From Sipunculus nudus (lineage: Eukaryota; Annelida; Sipuncula; Golfingiida; Sipunculidae): 64,000 nt of DNA. The notes below the pieces were generated by a model. It made no database searches. It was not told the DNA's origin and worked only from the letters and a program-made list of their open reading frames with translations. This document shows positions 23,651 through 35,984 of the stretch, one piece after another. The translations under genes and the position numbers were made by a program. Location: the NCBI GenBank assembly GCA_026874595.1, contig CM049318.1, positions 53,102,750 through 53,166,749 on the forward strand. The letters run 5' to 3'. Each line of letters starts with the position of its first letter. The stretch's first letter is position 1.

Positions 23651-25911
23651 ATAAAACACATAAGCTCTATAGAAAAGATAGATGAAAAGCTGGTCTTCTG
23701 CAAAATCTCTGAGGTTCTTGTGAGATTTCATCATTTTTCCTTTAGCTTATGCTCAGAAGCTCACCACTTAGATAATTCCATTATTTTTAAGCTTAGCTGT
23801 ATCTTTTGATAGGTATCTTTAAAGGGGGATTCTATATATTATATAAATAAAAATTTCAATATAAAGAAACATTTAAAATCAAATGTAAAAGCTTTTGGAT
23901 ATATTAAAATTTTCAGTACACAGTATAATATAATACGAACTAACATATTACGGAAACATAATATGGACATTTAGAGATACGAAATTTAATAATTTTATTT
24001 AAAAAAAGCATATGTTTATTCATTCTATTTATCTATTTTCATTTTTGTACGCACGTGGGAGAAATAAATAGACAAATAAGCAGGTGGAAGCGTTGACAAT
24101 AACAAATGGGAAACACATTTATGCCCTCGAGGGAACTTGGAAAACAGAATTTTCATCGGTCGCTAGTGATACCTGTTGAAGGCCCACTAGGTATAGAGGA
24201 TACCATAACTAAACAGAGATAGAGGGAGCAAATCAGAGGCGAGAGACAAACAAGGCTACTCTGAGAGCTGTGCGATGGGGCCACTCCGTGTCTAACAAGC
24301 CGGGCATACAGATCCTCCAGCCAATTAGCTAGGGGAGGGAAGAACCATACCGGGGCCCGGTGAGAGTTTGATTAGATTGATTATAAAGCGGCATCCCGCT
24401 ATGAAGCGCTGACATTAAAGTATCTCCATCAACCCGACCTTAACACCCGAAGGGCAACATCCAGTCGGTCCAGAACATGATACGGAGCAACTGATGAACT
24501 TTCCCTGCCCAGCCTCCGAGACTTCATCACCTATGCGGGTCTTAATCTTCCGTTTCCAGTAAGGAATCATTGTTTTAATCACCCAACAACAAGGAGCAGA
24601 GCCCTGATCAATAACACTCAAAGCGCACTCTACCTAATTTAAGAGTCTGAATTTTAAATTTAAGAAATAAAAAACTTTGTTTTATTTTTCTAACACCAAA
24701 TGCCTCTGCTTTGGATTCATGATTTAGTGACGTCATGCATGGTAAATGGGTCAGATCTCAGTATCTGCCTCAATTTCCGTAGACTCAGGCCGTGTTCTAA
24801 TAGTTCGCAATAAAAAAAATCTAACCCGCAAACAAATCTTCACGTTTATGCGAGATTCCTCCTCATATACTGCCCAGGAAACTTTACTTGGTTATCTAGA
24901 CTCAGACATAATTTTCGTCTTCCAACGAAGAAATTTGTTTGTGATTGACCCTTTCCTACTCTGTGCAATTTCCACGTCTTCTTTAACGAGTTTAAATTTC
25001 CCTTTTCCGAGACGCGAATATACTTTTTTTTGTATTTTTTTTTAATTCATCATCTCAAAAGTGGCATTATTTACAAATGTTGTGATGTGAGAACTCTCAG
25101 CTGTCATGAGTTCAGCGATAATGATCACAAAATCAATGCTCACCCTGTTAATTAGACGCATATGAACTGATTTACATGACAGCTTTAGAAAGAAATTGTA
25201 GCTTTATTGTAAATCACTGCCTTTTTTAATGTTCGTTCAAAATATGACATGGACAACCCTGATTCCAAGACTTACAGGGGAATAATTTTTCATTGAAGTG
25301 TTATATAATGTCCCTTTTGATAAAATATCATGGGATAAATCTTATATCAGTTGGAGGTTATATTTTTCCATTTGTTGCTTGGCTAATTGTTTGATTTGAG
25401 GGGAAGGAGGGTATCGAGGGTGCATGCAAAGTTCGGGGAGACAGGTTGTTTCGAAAAGAACGCATAAACTGTTGTTCTATATGAGGATTAAAATATCTAA
25501 ATAGAGATCTCTCGAGAATATTTAACTTTGAATTTTGGGTTTAATTTTTCATTTTTCATCTGTTCACTTGGACAAATATAAATTCCAATATTTATTTTTC
25601 AATTAAAAATCAATTCACATTTCAGAAGATTGTAATCTTTTGATGATAAAGACATTACAATGTCAATAAAGCTGATATGCATTATTCAACAATAGAGATA
25701 ATGTAGTTTTCCTGCTGCCTGTACCTTGGCACAGGACAGGTAATCTCAAATTCACATTGAAATTAATAACATAACTCAACGGAACTGCAAAGTGAACTGC
25801 TCTTGAACTGTTCTTGATGAGCTGAGTAAAATTTGTAAAAGATATATACCTGCCAAATTTCGTCTTGAATTTAGCCGTATTTCGACTCAAATTCGAGCTT
25901 TTCTGTGTAAT
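23651..25911. other. No gene recognised
   Basis: 2.2 kb of low-GC sequence. Frames at 24415-24621 (minus) and 24746-25045 (plus, 99 codons) have no recognisable product and no splice context. Confidence 0.4.
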
Positions 25912-26260
25912 AGGGGACAATCCCGATATTTGACGTCTAATAACTAAAGATGGTCCCTTGAATTTTTTACAAAACTACACCAGAAAACGGGATGTTCTTT
26001 GTATTTATTTCCACATGTTTATAACATGTGGGGGGCTGCCAAAAAATCCAAACACAATCAACAAGGACATCTAGCGACAAGTCATACGAACCAGACTTTT
26101 GCAAAGTGCGTTTTGCAAGTGTTGGCTGTTCAACTTCTGCACAACCGCCCTTAGGTTAGAAGGTTTTTTTTTTTTACTTTTGTCAACATTTCTGTGTTTA
26201 CTAACAGCTTTTAAATGAACAAGCTCGCACATCCGTCACGGAGGCGTTACAAGAACGTTT
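25912..26260 (+). repeat. Dispersed repeat family D, copy 2 (longest)
   Basis: Runs from GGGGACAATCCCGATATTTG through GACGTCTAATAACTAAAGA, a perfect hairpin at 26011-26031 (CCACATGTT, loop TAT, AACATGTGG), then CCAAACACAATCAACAAGG, ACATCTAGCGACAAGTCATA, CAGCTTTTAAATGAACAAGC and CCGTCACGGAGGCGTTAC. It ends about 30 bp before the reverse-transcriptase remnant. Confidence 0.75.
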
Positions 26261-26288
26261 CCTGTTTTTCGAAATAGTATTTTTTAAT

Positions 26289-27200
26289 ATGAGTGTCATA
26301 TATCGCGAGGACGGCCTAGCTGTTTTGCGATCGGCATCAGGTAGCGAAGCTGACAGGACTATTAAAAACTTCCAAAAACAATTCCAGGAAAAGGCCTAAG
26401 AATCACAGTTGAAACTAACTTAAAATCGGTAAAATTCCTTTATGTAAACCTTAACCTCTACACTGGACAAACCAAACCCTATAGAAACCCCTACGACAAA
26501 CCCGTCTTCATAAACCGCCAATCAAACCACCCACCATCCATCATTAAGAACTTACCGCAGGCAATCGGGAAAAGACTATCATTATTATCATCAAGTAAAA
26601 CATTTTTTTGAAGATGCAGCACCGATATATCATTCAGCCTTAAAGAAAGCGGGGTACAATGAAAACGTTCATTACAATACTGGAAACGGCAGTAATGGAC
26701 CACAAAACAATAAAAGCGTCCATTACAATGCTGGAAACGGCAGTAATGGACAACAACAAAAAAACAGAGCTAGAAAAATAATTTGGTAAAACCCACCACA
26801 CAGCAAGAATGTCAAAAAAAATCTCGGCGTACAGTTCTTAAAACTTTTCTTAAGCTTTTCTCGCTGGATAACAAAATACACAAAATATTTAACGAAAACA
26901 TGATCAAAATCAGCTACATTTGCATGAGAAATATGATGCAAATAATAACAGCCCATAACAAAAAAAATACTTAAAAAAAAAACAACCAAGCAACAAACGA
27001 AGAAAAAATGCACCTGTTGAGAGAAAAATACATGTCACTTAGACGTAATTGCCTTGTCAGTAATATTGCTTATACTTCATCGGTCAAGACCGAACACAAA
27101 TAAGCTCAATACATTGGCGTATTCAAAATTCGGTAAAATAACCACAACAAATCATTTCGCAATGAACGTTACGAAAAAGAATCAGAACTTTTGGACCCTG
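26289..27200 (+). pseudogene. Broken C-terminal half of a Penelope-like-type reverse transcriptase with GIY-YIG tail
   Basis: Conceptual translation in successive frames gives a recognisable retroelement protein. From 26289 the frame reads MSVIYREDGLAVLRSASGSE. YREDG sits where this family has YRDDG, the reverse-transcriptase catalytic YxDD box, so the first aspartate is changed to glutamate. A frameshift near 26393 leads to ITVETNLKSVKFL and KPVFINRQSNHPPSIIKNLP, the thumb region of Penelope-type enzymes. A second shift near 26610 continues to APIYHSALKKAGYNENVHYN and RKIIW, then a stop. A further shift gives NKIHKIFNENMIKISYICM, and another opens CLVSNIAYTSS, QYIGV and NNHNKSFRNERYEKESEL, remains of a cysteine-rich segment and of the GIY-YIG nuclease domain. 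At least four frameshifts and several stops make it dead. The N-terminal half is absent, as expected for 5'-truncated retroelements. The class (reverse transcriptase plus GIY-YIG) is clear, but assignment to Penelope-like elements is from memory. Confidence 0.8.
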
Positions 27201-27552
27201 TAGAGATAGCAAATGCAATATTCAACTACCTGGGAAATAATACAATGAAACGTACCTAGGATCAATGTAGACTTTGTATGTAGAAGAAATACAGGATATT
27301 TCATTATAAAAGTGACAGGTCGGTAATCTTATTGAGCAAACGTAGTGAATTAGTCCTAAAATGCCGACACCTGAAACTACCGAACCGTGCAAAAAGAAAA
27401 TGGCAGCAACAACTGGGTCCCCCACAAGCGTCAGGGCGAGACCGGCAACGGCATGAAACTCGGAGTAATAACTTGATGCTGCAACGTGCTTAACGTTTAG
27501 CTAACATGCTCTACCTTAGCTGTATCAAGCAATATGCTGCAAGCACTGAAAC

Positions 27553-27555
<3 letters not shown>
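27201..27555. other. No gene recognised
   Basis: Follows the retroelement remnant. Any 3' tail of that element cannot be distinguished here. Confidence 0.4.

Positions 27556-27594
<39 letters not shown>
27556..27594. repeat. (AT)n microsatellite
   Basis: About 19 AT dinucleotides without interruption. Confidence 0.95.
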
Positions 27595-27597
<3 letters not shown>

Positions 27598-28283
27598 GTT
27601 ACTAAGTGTATATCCTCTTTTGTCTCAATGACTTTTCCCCAGTTTGTCTATGTGTGTCTTACTCTCTAACCTTTTCCGTTTTACGTTTACCCCCACCCCT
27701 TCCTCTCTCTCTCCCACACAAACAAACACATACACACACACATTTTCCAATTCCATTTCTGATTTTAAAACCCGCTTTCCGACCCCACTTTAGTTTGGTA
27801 AAAAAGTCAGAACTTCTCGATGATATATCATCGCCTAATAGATTATTGATAAAATATATGAATAAATCTTATATACGCCATGTTAGTCTTGGTGACACAT
27901 ACTGTCGGTCATCCATCGAAAGCAGGACATCGGAGGAACGCGGTCTCCGGAAGACGCAAGTTCCATGCTTGGTCAGTAAAGTGCCAGACGACATTGTCTG
28001 ATCCTTGGCGGTTTGGGAATAATCTCAGACTTACCGTGGTGTGATGTGGATGTATTTATCAAACCAGAGACTCATAATTCAGCATGATTCATATAAAATT
28101 TTGTCTGGTTCTCTGCTCCTAGTCTAAAGACTCACGCGACAGGCGAAAGGGAGTATCCCCCGGCCCCAGATATAAATGATCTCAGCAGATTTTCCGATCA
28201 TCTCCAAATGTCAAAAATTCTAAGGCCGGTATCTGATAAATTAAAATGCGATTTTATTATAACGTCAACATACTAGTAATTTT
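27595..28283. other. No gene recognised; pyrimidine-rich and CA-rich patches
   Basis: CCACCCCTTCCTCTCTCTCT and an ACACATACACACACACA patch lie at 27690-27745. A 131-codon plus-strand frame across them (27606-28001) is driven by these simple sequences and is not recognised. Confidence 0.45.
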
Positions 28284-28415
28284 CATTATTATTATTAGTA
28301 GTAGTAGTAGTGGTAGTAGTAGTAGCAGTATTAGTAGTAGTAGTAGTAATTACAATAATAATAATATTAATAATAATAATAATCATAATAATAGTAATAA
28401 TAATTATAGTAATAC
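28284..28415. repeat. Trinucleotide microsatellite, (GTA)n then (AAT)n
   Basis: ATT repeats, then GTA repeats with occasional G/C changes, then an AATAATAAT series with interruptions. Confidence 0.9.
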
Positions 28416-29352
28416 TTAAAAATAAGTAATAACTCGATTTTTTTAATAAAGCTATTTCCTGTTTATTTCATTTTGTTGCATGTAGCAGGAATATAAAACA
28501 AAAACTCTCTAGTAAACCATTTATCAAACTTTTTTTATCCAGTTTGGGACTGTCAAGCTACTAACCTTCTTGTAAGAAGTTGCAAACTTCTTTAGGAATT
28601 CGGGCGACTATGAAGTTTTCCGTGTGCGCATGTGTCTGTTGCTTACCCTCTGTAGCTCAAGGATATAGGCGATTGTGTACATTACATAATTCCAGCCATC
28701 TGTGTGACCGCATATTACCAGACCTTTAAAAATTACTCAATAAAGAAAAACAGATTATGTGAAATGTCTATCAGTTTACCATTTGGAACTTTGTATTTTT
28801 TTCCCTCTTTATTATAATTAGATATTCATTGAAAAGCAAACTACACTGCACTTTAACATTTTACCTTTTAATAATAGTGTCAGATTTTCATTATTTGATT
28901 TGTCTGTTTCTTTCAGTTAAAGAACCTTTTCTTTGCATTTCCAGAGAAATCTGATTTACTTGAGGCATCTCATTCATATTATATCAAAATTATTATATTC
29001 TTTATTAGGCTAAAGGTCAACCAAGTTGACAGAGCTGTGGCAAAAAAGAATGATTAGATTTTTCTTCAAAAATGGACTGCCGTATAATATTCCAGGGAAC
29101 GAAAGTAGTTGTAACTGAATCTCCGCGTTGTCATGGTAACACCAGCCTCCGCTTTAGTTCCATATTCAGGGTACATAAGAGCTGAAAATTGTACCAACTC
29201 GCCTCACCATTAGAGGAGGTCGTCCGCGAGAAGTCTCGACGTCTTAATAGAACCAGAACAGCCGGGGTCTTTTAAAAGTCAACAACCTCACGGTCAAATG
29301 TATCTGCACGCCATCTTGAAAGCGTAACCACATTCAACGTAACAGCATTACC
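28416..29352. other. No gene recognised
   Basis: AT-rich to about 29.0 kb, then a GC-richer patch (29.1-29.35 kb) with no frame I can assign. Confidence 0.4.
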
Positions 29353-29540
29353 GGTGTAAAGACTTCAGGTAACCCTATTTCAGGTTACCCCCCGGTAATC
29401 TGAAATCTATTTCGGATTTCCCCCTGAAGTAGTCTGAACGTACTTAAAGAATACAGCCGCTCTATTTAGATCGCCACCTCGCTGATTAAACATATGCTTT
29501 CCTCTAATGATATATTATTCCTATGAACCACGTGCAAAAA
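29353..29540 (+). mobile_element. G-tract element family E, copy 1 (left half only)
   Basis: Starts GGTGTAAAGACTTCAGGTAA, CCCTATTTCAGGTTACCCCC and GGTAATCTGAAATCTATTTC, then GTAGTCTGAACGTACTT and GCTGATTAAACATATG. The same order occurs at 49571-49740. No right terminus is seen. Confidence 0.65.
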
Positions 29541-30559
29541 ACTAGATTTAACAGATCTCTGAAAAAATAAAATTGTCCCACAATGTGGTCATATACTATA
29601 ATATAATATAATTCGTATCATTATGACCATGACCATGACGACCTTACGTCGGTAGAGCTAACACCCCCCCCCCCCCCCCCCAACTGACCCAGTAAGGCTT
29701 CAATCTTTTAGCCTTTTATTGTCTAGATGACCGTATTACATTTTACAGTTTACATTTTAAAATGTCACATGGCCATATAAAGTTTTTTTTCATTTTAGGG
29801 ACTATTCGATTTAAAAGTCGTGATGTCTATTTATATAACTTGTGAGTGTGTCCACAAATTTCAATGCAAATCTTATATAAGTTTGAACGAAAAGGGTTTA
29901 CAAGAATTGAGAGGACTTTTCTCATTTACATTTTTATTTCGTTAGTAATATAAAGAACCGTACGTTATATAAGAACTTTTATATACCCCATGGTCTGGCT
30001 CTTTGGTAATAATTGATTTCCCTGCTTCCCTCACATCCCTTGCGTCAATCAAATCGGAACGTAAAGGGAGGGAAGGCTTCTAAAACAGCCCTTACCCAAA
30101 CCTAGGAGTGTTCCATAAAACCTTCTCCCTTTAATTGACCTACGTCTAGCGAACAAGCCATTCATCTACCTTTCCTGCAGAATTTATGAAATACTAGAAA
30201 ATGGGGACCCGTTGCAGGGAAGGGTATCTGCCGCGTAATGTATCCCTAGACCCGTTAGTTAAGGATTTCCTTAGACCCGTATGGTAGCGACGTCTGGTGC
30301 TTGATAAGGAACCAATAATTTGTCTTTGTGGTATTGAGTGAAGGGGATTGTCAGCAATGGCGAGGTTGAGAGTGGTGTGATGTTGTGCGACAGACCTGCG
30401 ATGTGATTTGCCGGGAATTCATTTGTGTGCAAGTGGAAGGGCAAAATTGGTGTGCACTCTGTAAGTAAAGGCATCTGACGGAAGTCTATAGTGAAACTGG
30501 CCCACTGTCATGGCCCGTGGCTTACTCTGCAGACATATTAATTTAGGTAATCTGTCTGA
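29541..30559. other. No gene recognised; contains a C18 homopolymer
   Basis: A run of 18 C lies at 29664-29681. Purine-rich AAAGGGAGGGAAGG at 30063-30076 lies near pyrimidine-rich runs. No gene signal. Confidence 0.45.
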
Positions 30560-30905
30560 CATAGCCTCTGTGATGGATGTATGAGCTTGTTTAGCCACAA
30601 GCTATTAGAAAACACGGCAACTGCGCCATTGTTGACTAAAAAAAAATCACATAACCAAAGGTGGTTCGTTGTATATGTGCTGAAACTGAAAGGTCACTAG
30701 TTGTACAACGTCATTTGCAAGACTGACTTGCTGCGAGATATCCTTGTTGAATGTGTTTGAATTATCCCCGCACATGTTATAAATGCGTGGATGTAAACAT
30801 ATCTAACAGCATGCGTGCGGCATAATTGGTGGTTTTTTTGTATAAAAAAAAGGTTCAGAGATTATATATAGATTATATACTTCAGCATCGGATTAGGCGA
30901 CTTTA
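30560..30905 (-). repeat. Dispersed repeat family D, copy 3
   Basis: Minus-strand blocks: a decayed CTGACGTC start, a degenerate hairpin (plus-strand CACATGTTATAAATGCGTGG), TTCAAACACATTCAACAAGG, ATATCTCGCAGCAAGTCAGT, AACCACCTTTGGTTATGTG and TAGCTTGTGGCTAAACAAGC. It is about 345 bp with an insertion near 30800. Confidence 0.65.
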
Positions 30906-31019
30906 ATTGATTCCTTTGTCTTTTGTAAAACATGTTCAAAGTGTAAGTCGTGCTGAGCCTCAAACTCACAATATCCGATCAAATACTCTTAAAGACGAAT
31001 TCAAAATTATCATGGTCGT

Positions 31020-31165
31020 TTATACGCAGGATCTGCTGGTGCAGTAGACACCAGGCCTAGATAAAACCATAATGTAAAATGACATGAATTGAGTGCTACC
31101 GCCCTGTCACGCAGTCCAAAAGCGAAATGGAACTCTGCAAATGTAGGCTATAGCGCTTATCCTCT
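31020..31165 (+). mobile_element. tRNA-derived SINE, family A, copy 5 (3' part)
   Basis: GGTGCAGTAGACACCAGGCC, TAAAACCATAATGTAAAATG, TGAGTGCTACCGCCCTGTCA and GAAATGGAACTCTGCAAATG match the 3' half of copy 2. The tRNA-like head is missing. Confidence 0.75.
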
Positions 31166-32903
31166 AATGACACGGTTATCTTCCACAAAAAAGAAATGCT
31201 AAAGGATCATTGCAGGAACACTGCTTTAAATTCAAAGGTGAAGGCACTCTTGATTCACACGGTAAAATGTAACAAAATAGCAAGAATCCTAAAAACATTG
31301 GCGGCCTAAAACATTTGCCACCGCACGATATACAGATTCTAATGACTGCGACGTGCTTTGATTTATAAAGATCACTACGTTTCTTTTCGCTCACAGAAAT
31401 GGTATTGAAACCGTTCCTACATACAATTACTACTTTCAGTTTCTTAAATATTATATACATGGTTATATACTTGAGCCTTTTGTATCAAAACTACCAGTTC
31501 AGTTAAATAGATCACTTTGTTTATTTAATCACTTTGTTGGTTATTTACATGGATGAAATGTAAAGTAAAACAACATATTCTTGTAAATCAACTAACCATT
31601 CATTACATATATTCTTTATATATTCATGTGCCTCTGTTTGTGCAGTTTTGTGTGCGTGCGTGTGTCGGGGAAAATATACATTGTTTATATGCTCCCTGCT
31701 ACTGTGATAATGGTCGGCAAATCCCATTACCAAATGAGATAATTTGAAAAATAGACCGAGTAGATATCTCATAAGAGGCAGCGAGTCGAGGGTGCAGAAG
31801 AAAACGGATGGCTGAAAGAGTGTTATATACAGGAGTTTGTGAATTAGATATCCCTGGCACGTTTACGAAATTGGATCGTCCGCCATGATGCCGGGGTTGC
31901 CTCATTTTGAAATCAGCAGGCAGGCGAGGGGGCTTGTGGGAGGGTACGTCTTTTTGCGGTCTAATTTGTCAATGTCAGTATCACAATATCTGCTTTATTA
32001 TTATTACAGTTTTTTGTGCCAGTTTTTCTGTTTCTTCGATCTTTTACATTGTAATACAGTATATGAACCTCAATATAAGCTCATCTATCCAGGGATTAAA
32101 TGAGAAATAAACCCCGCCACGCTGGAAGGTGAATTCTTGTAACGACATCTCGTGTTCTCCGAAACTGCATACAAAAGTTTTTCTAACTACTTTTTCTTGT
32201 GTTCATAAAATGCGAGTGCAAGAATGCAAGGGTTATAAAAGTCACAATGGAGTCACATCAATATAATTCAGGAGGGAAGAGCATTTTAAATCAGGGTAAT
32301 AATTACCTTTTTGCAATAAGGGTTGCTGGAGTTTATGTTGTCAGTCATGTTCGCATGCTCCTCGGTTTTACTGTCACGCTAAAGCTTGATTATTCAATGT
32401 TGAGTGCTGGATTTGTACCCGCACATTGTAGATACACCCCGTTTCGACTGATCTACGCGCTAAGACCCCCGGCAAAGATATTAACCACGAAAGTGTTCCT
32501 TTTTCACCCAGGTAATCTGGTTACAAGGTAATTGTTAATGTCTCGCGCATATTTTTGGTTTTCATATAACGTTATATGCAAACCGAGGAACTGAAAAAAA
32601 ACTACATAAATGAACAGTTCTAAACACGGACCATGAAGAATAATATGTTAAAACAGATGACGCCGACATCGTGGATGTTATGTATGTCTATATATTATTT
32701 TCCTTTTTACCTAGACAGAACGTTTCCCATAGATTTATTTCAATATAATCAATTGGAATTAAGTAGTAAAGCATGACATATTCATGGCCCGTCGATTGTT
32801 ATGTTTATTGAATTGTGGTAATTATACGATGAAATTTTTTGTTACCTGGGCTCCTTTTTTTTATAATAAATATAATCTAACAATCCGCATTCAAAGGAGT
32901 GCA
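31166..32903. other. No gene recognised
   Basis: Several frames of 64-110 codons overlap on both strands (for example plus 32199-32531), but none has a recognisable product, membrane pattern or matching splice sites. Confidence 0.4.
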
Positions 32904-33198
32904 AGACTCCGCCATGTGGGGATCCCTATTGTGAGGTGCTCCGTAACCCATGCTTGCATTCACTTATTCGGCCCATATTCCAAGGTCCATTCCTGCATTC
33001 GTGACTGAGTATGGGTGAATATTCCTTTCTAACGGCCCTGAATCTGGATCATGTTACGGATCCACACCAAAAGCTAATCAATACTTCATTGGTCCATTCC
33101 CGAAATGCCCTGAAAATTTCCGAGGTTCCGTTCATGACTGCATAAGTTATATTGTGAACAAACACGCACAGACAAACACCAACGGGGCTGGCGGAAGC
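32904..33198 (+). repeat. Dispersed repeat family C, copy 6
   Basis: Begins GACTCCGCCATGTGGGGATC. It continues with TAACCCATGCTTGCATTCAC, TTATTCGGCCCATATTCCA, ATCTGGATCATGTTACGGAT, ATTGGTCCATTCCCGAAATG, GTTCCGTTCATGACTGCATA and ACAAACACGCACAGACAAAC. Ends GGCGGAAGC. It is the most complete copy with both termini. Confidence 0.75.
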
Positions 33199-34162
33199 AA
33201 TGATCCAAATGGCTGTCGCTGAGACAATAGAACGGATGTTTAGGTTATATTGAGAATTCAAAGTTTCTGGTGGATGGGGATCGAACTCGGGACCTTCCAC
33301 ACCGCAGTCAAAACCATGAACATCCATAAGATTCAATATGTCAAAAACATAATATTCACTTCAAACCACACAGAGTGTATATCATTGTAAACCAAAAAGA
33401 AATTCAAATCCAACGGGATATGCTTTGGTAAAGTTACATCCAAATTAATGAAAATTTAAACATTTAAATTTAATAAAAAAAAACGCAGATATTCCCAGCT
33501 TCAGGTAACACTTAGACATATTTCCGTAAATACCAAGTTTGTATCCCATTTCCTTCAATTTGTCTGTTTGTACACTCATCCGGCGACTGTTTCCATATTC
33601 CAGAACTGCCATCGGCGCTAGTATATGATTGAGAACTTTGATATTATTAAGTAAGGTATGTATGTCTAGGACCGCGGAGCACATGCTTGGCCCTTTCCTG
33701 ATTATATTTATTTCATATTTCGGACATATACTGACATTCTTTTTGTTTACAATTGATACAGGCGATATTTGGTTGAGTTTTTATTGTATCATTGCCAAAT
33801 CTTCGACAGTTCCTTCCGACTCGGTTTGCTTTACGCTAATTGTAAATGTGAATATTTAGATCTGACAATAAGGATGTAATACGTTTGACCTCTGTTAATC
33901 CTGTCATATGAGATAGGTGTCAATTTCGGGTGCGCTTTAGTAGATAGGGGGTTATTGAAAGGGATAATGTAGATATAATAAGCACTTACTGTTGAGAACG
34001 CTCCTCGTTTCATATCATAATAGAATGCATTTATGTATGAACCCTCATGCGACAGAAACAACATCATTATTTTCATAAATTATTTGTGTTTACAGCTTCG
34101 TCTGACCCAATAAAGATCGTAGCTATTTAAATTATTCTGACAAAAAGTGTTATATATATAAA
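33199..34162. other. No gene recognised
   Basis: Chance frames only. The 33629-33859 frame is hydrophobic because of T-rich codons. Confidence 0.4.
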
Positions 34163-34287
34163 TCAGAGAGAGAGAAAGAGAGAAAGTGAGAGAGAGTGAA
34201 ATCTCGGTAGCACGACCAAATGCGGGATCAGCCAAAGTAGTAGTGACAGCGGAAGGTCGTGTTAGAGGCCCGGTTGTATTACTGATT

Positions 34288-34355
<68 letters not shown>
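34163..34355. repeat. (GA)n patch and (AT)n microsatellite
   Basis: An imperfect GAGAGA run lies at 34163-34200. A 66-bp uninterrupted AT tract lies at 34290-34355. Confidence 0.9.
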
Positions 34356-34359
<4 letters not shown>

Positions 34360-34689
34360 AACAGATATGACTACATTGCACCAACATTGCACTGAATTTT
34401 CTTTGTAATTGAAATATTTATGTCATATTTAAGGAAATGTTTTTGGAAAAGCAACTCAACGTCCGTGATGTTCGTCGATGTTTTATCAATACTGCTTTCA
34501 TCGGAAGGAATATTAAACTGAAACGTATCTGAAACTTATCATAAGTCAAATTCTGTCTTTTAAACATTAAAACGAATCTTTGAGGTTACATCCAACCTTC
34601 CTCGATTACCATGGTAATCGGCAACATCTCATTCCTTAGTCTAGCAACTTAAACAGAAAAGCTTTGCTTATGACAAAATCCCCGAAAAG

Positions 34690-34905
34690 ATGTCTGATAG
34701 TCTTAAACATGGATTCGGCTTATACACGAAATGTTCCCGTCCACAGGACCGCGCCACGCTATACGAGTCAATGGTAATTGTCCTCGTAAAAACCCCGACA
34801 GACAACGTCGCTGAGCGGGTACTGAAAGCTGTAAGTGACAAGTCCGATTACGGTCCGACAAGACAAGGGCTTTTGGGCAAACTAAAGGCAGGGAGCGGAA
34901 AATAA
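34690..34905 (+). other. Unrecognised 71-codon frame, possible coding remnant
   Basis: The ATG has A at -3 (AAAAGATGT). The product is hydrophilic and evenly composed, with KTPTDNVAERVLKAVSDK in the middle and GLLGKLKAGSGK at the end. Its GC content is visibly higher than the AT-rich sequence around it. An overlapping minus-strand frame (34703-34942) is equally open, which weakens the case. No domain is recognised and no upstream promoter is seen. It could be part of an exon, a transposon frame or chance. Confidence 0.15.
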
Positions 34906-35984
34906 GCCACACGACAGGGAGAGATCTGAATGCCTGAGGCACGGGATGTTAAGACGTGGTCGCACGGCAAGCCACATGTGTCGTCTAGAGCTAAACCTGC
35001 GCTTTGCTGCTATTATTCCTATATTAGATTTGGTCTGTTTTGGGAAAAAAACCTTGACGGCATTTTTTCGTTTTATTTCTTTTTACATGTTGCTCTTTTT
35101 TTGTTGGTGGTTTTTTTTTTCAAGACAATTATACAGTCTCGTTTCAGTCGATTTCGTGGAAAGTCCTCATCTTGTCACTTACGATAAATTCTTCTTTTTA
35201 CCATGTACTATATTGATGCCTTTTGTTTTTTACGATATATAAGTGTATACGTTAAATATAACATAATTTGTCTTTCTGCATGACAGGAAGTCGAAAGTTA
35301 GGCATGCTGCGTGTAAGGCCAAAATAAAAAAAAAATGTCAAATTATAAGGGAAAAGCATGATAATATCATATTTATTTGTCTAAATAAGTAAAAGCACCA
35401 CATTATAAAGGATATTGTATGATTTTATATTCTTGAAAGAAATGTCCGAACGGCTGAAGCTCAAAATTGATAAGTTTCTATTGAAAATCAAAATAAAAAT
35501 TTTTGATGCGGGGGTTTAAAATTGATGCGGGCGGTGCCTGAGAACCATACCTTTAATTTTTTTTTGGCCTAAGTGGGGCCGTACTGAACAACAGGGGCGG
35601 CTTTAGAGGGCGCCCCTTTCTCTCTCGATATAAAAATATATCAAGGATTATATATTATTCACCTGTGCTAGGGTGTTAACCCCCCCCCCCCTTTTTTTTT
35701 TACATACCCGATTCGCCCTTTGAAAAGCTTAAATTTAATTATTATAACTAATGAATAATTAAATGTTTCGGTATTTTCAGATCTCTCAGAAAATGTCAAT
35801 ACTTACACACAACATTTTTTTTCTAATTCAGATGACAAATATCTATGCTTGTATCGGTTGAGGGTCATATTTTGTATACACTTCTCACGCAGTGGTTAAA
35901 CATTGAAGGCGTTCAAGTTCTCTCTCGTTTTAATCGCTGTTATGTAAAGCAAATTATTTTCGATTACACCACACAGAGCTAACA
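34906..35984. other. No gene recognised; poly-T and poly-C tracts
   Basis: Runs of T at 35097-35120 and a C12 followed by T11 near 35680-35701. Overlapping Phe-rich frames at 34930-35242 result from the T tracts. Confidence 0.45.

Noticed and set aside
27606-28001. 131-codon plus-strand frame
   Set aside because: Pro/Leu and Thr/His runs come from pyrimidine-rich and CA-repeat sequence, with no domain in the remainder.
32199-32531. 110-codon plus-strand frame
   Set aside because: No known motif, and overlapping chance frames of similar size are common in this window.
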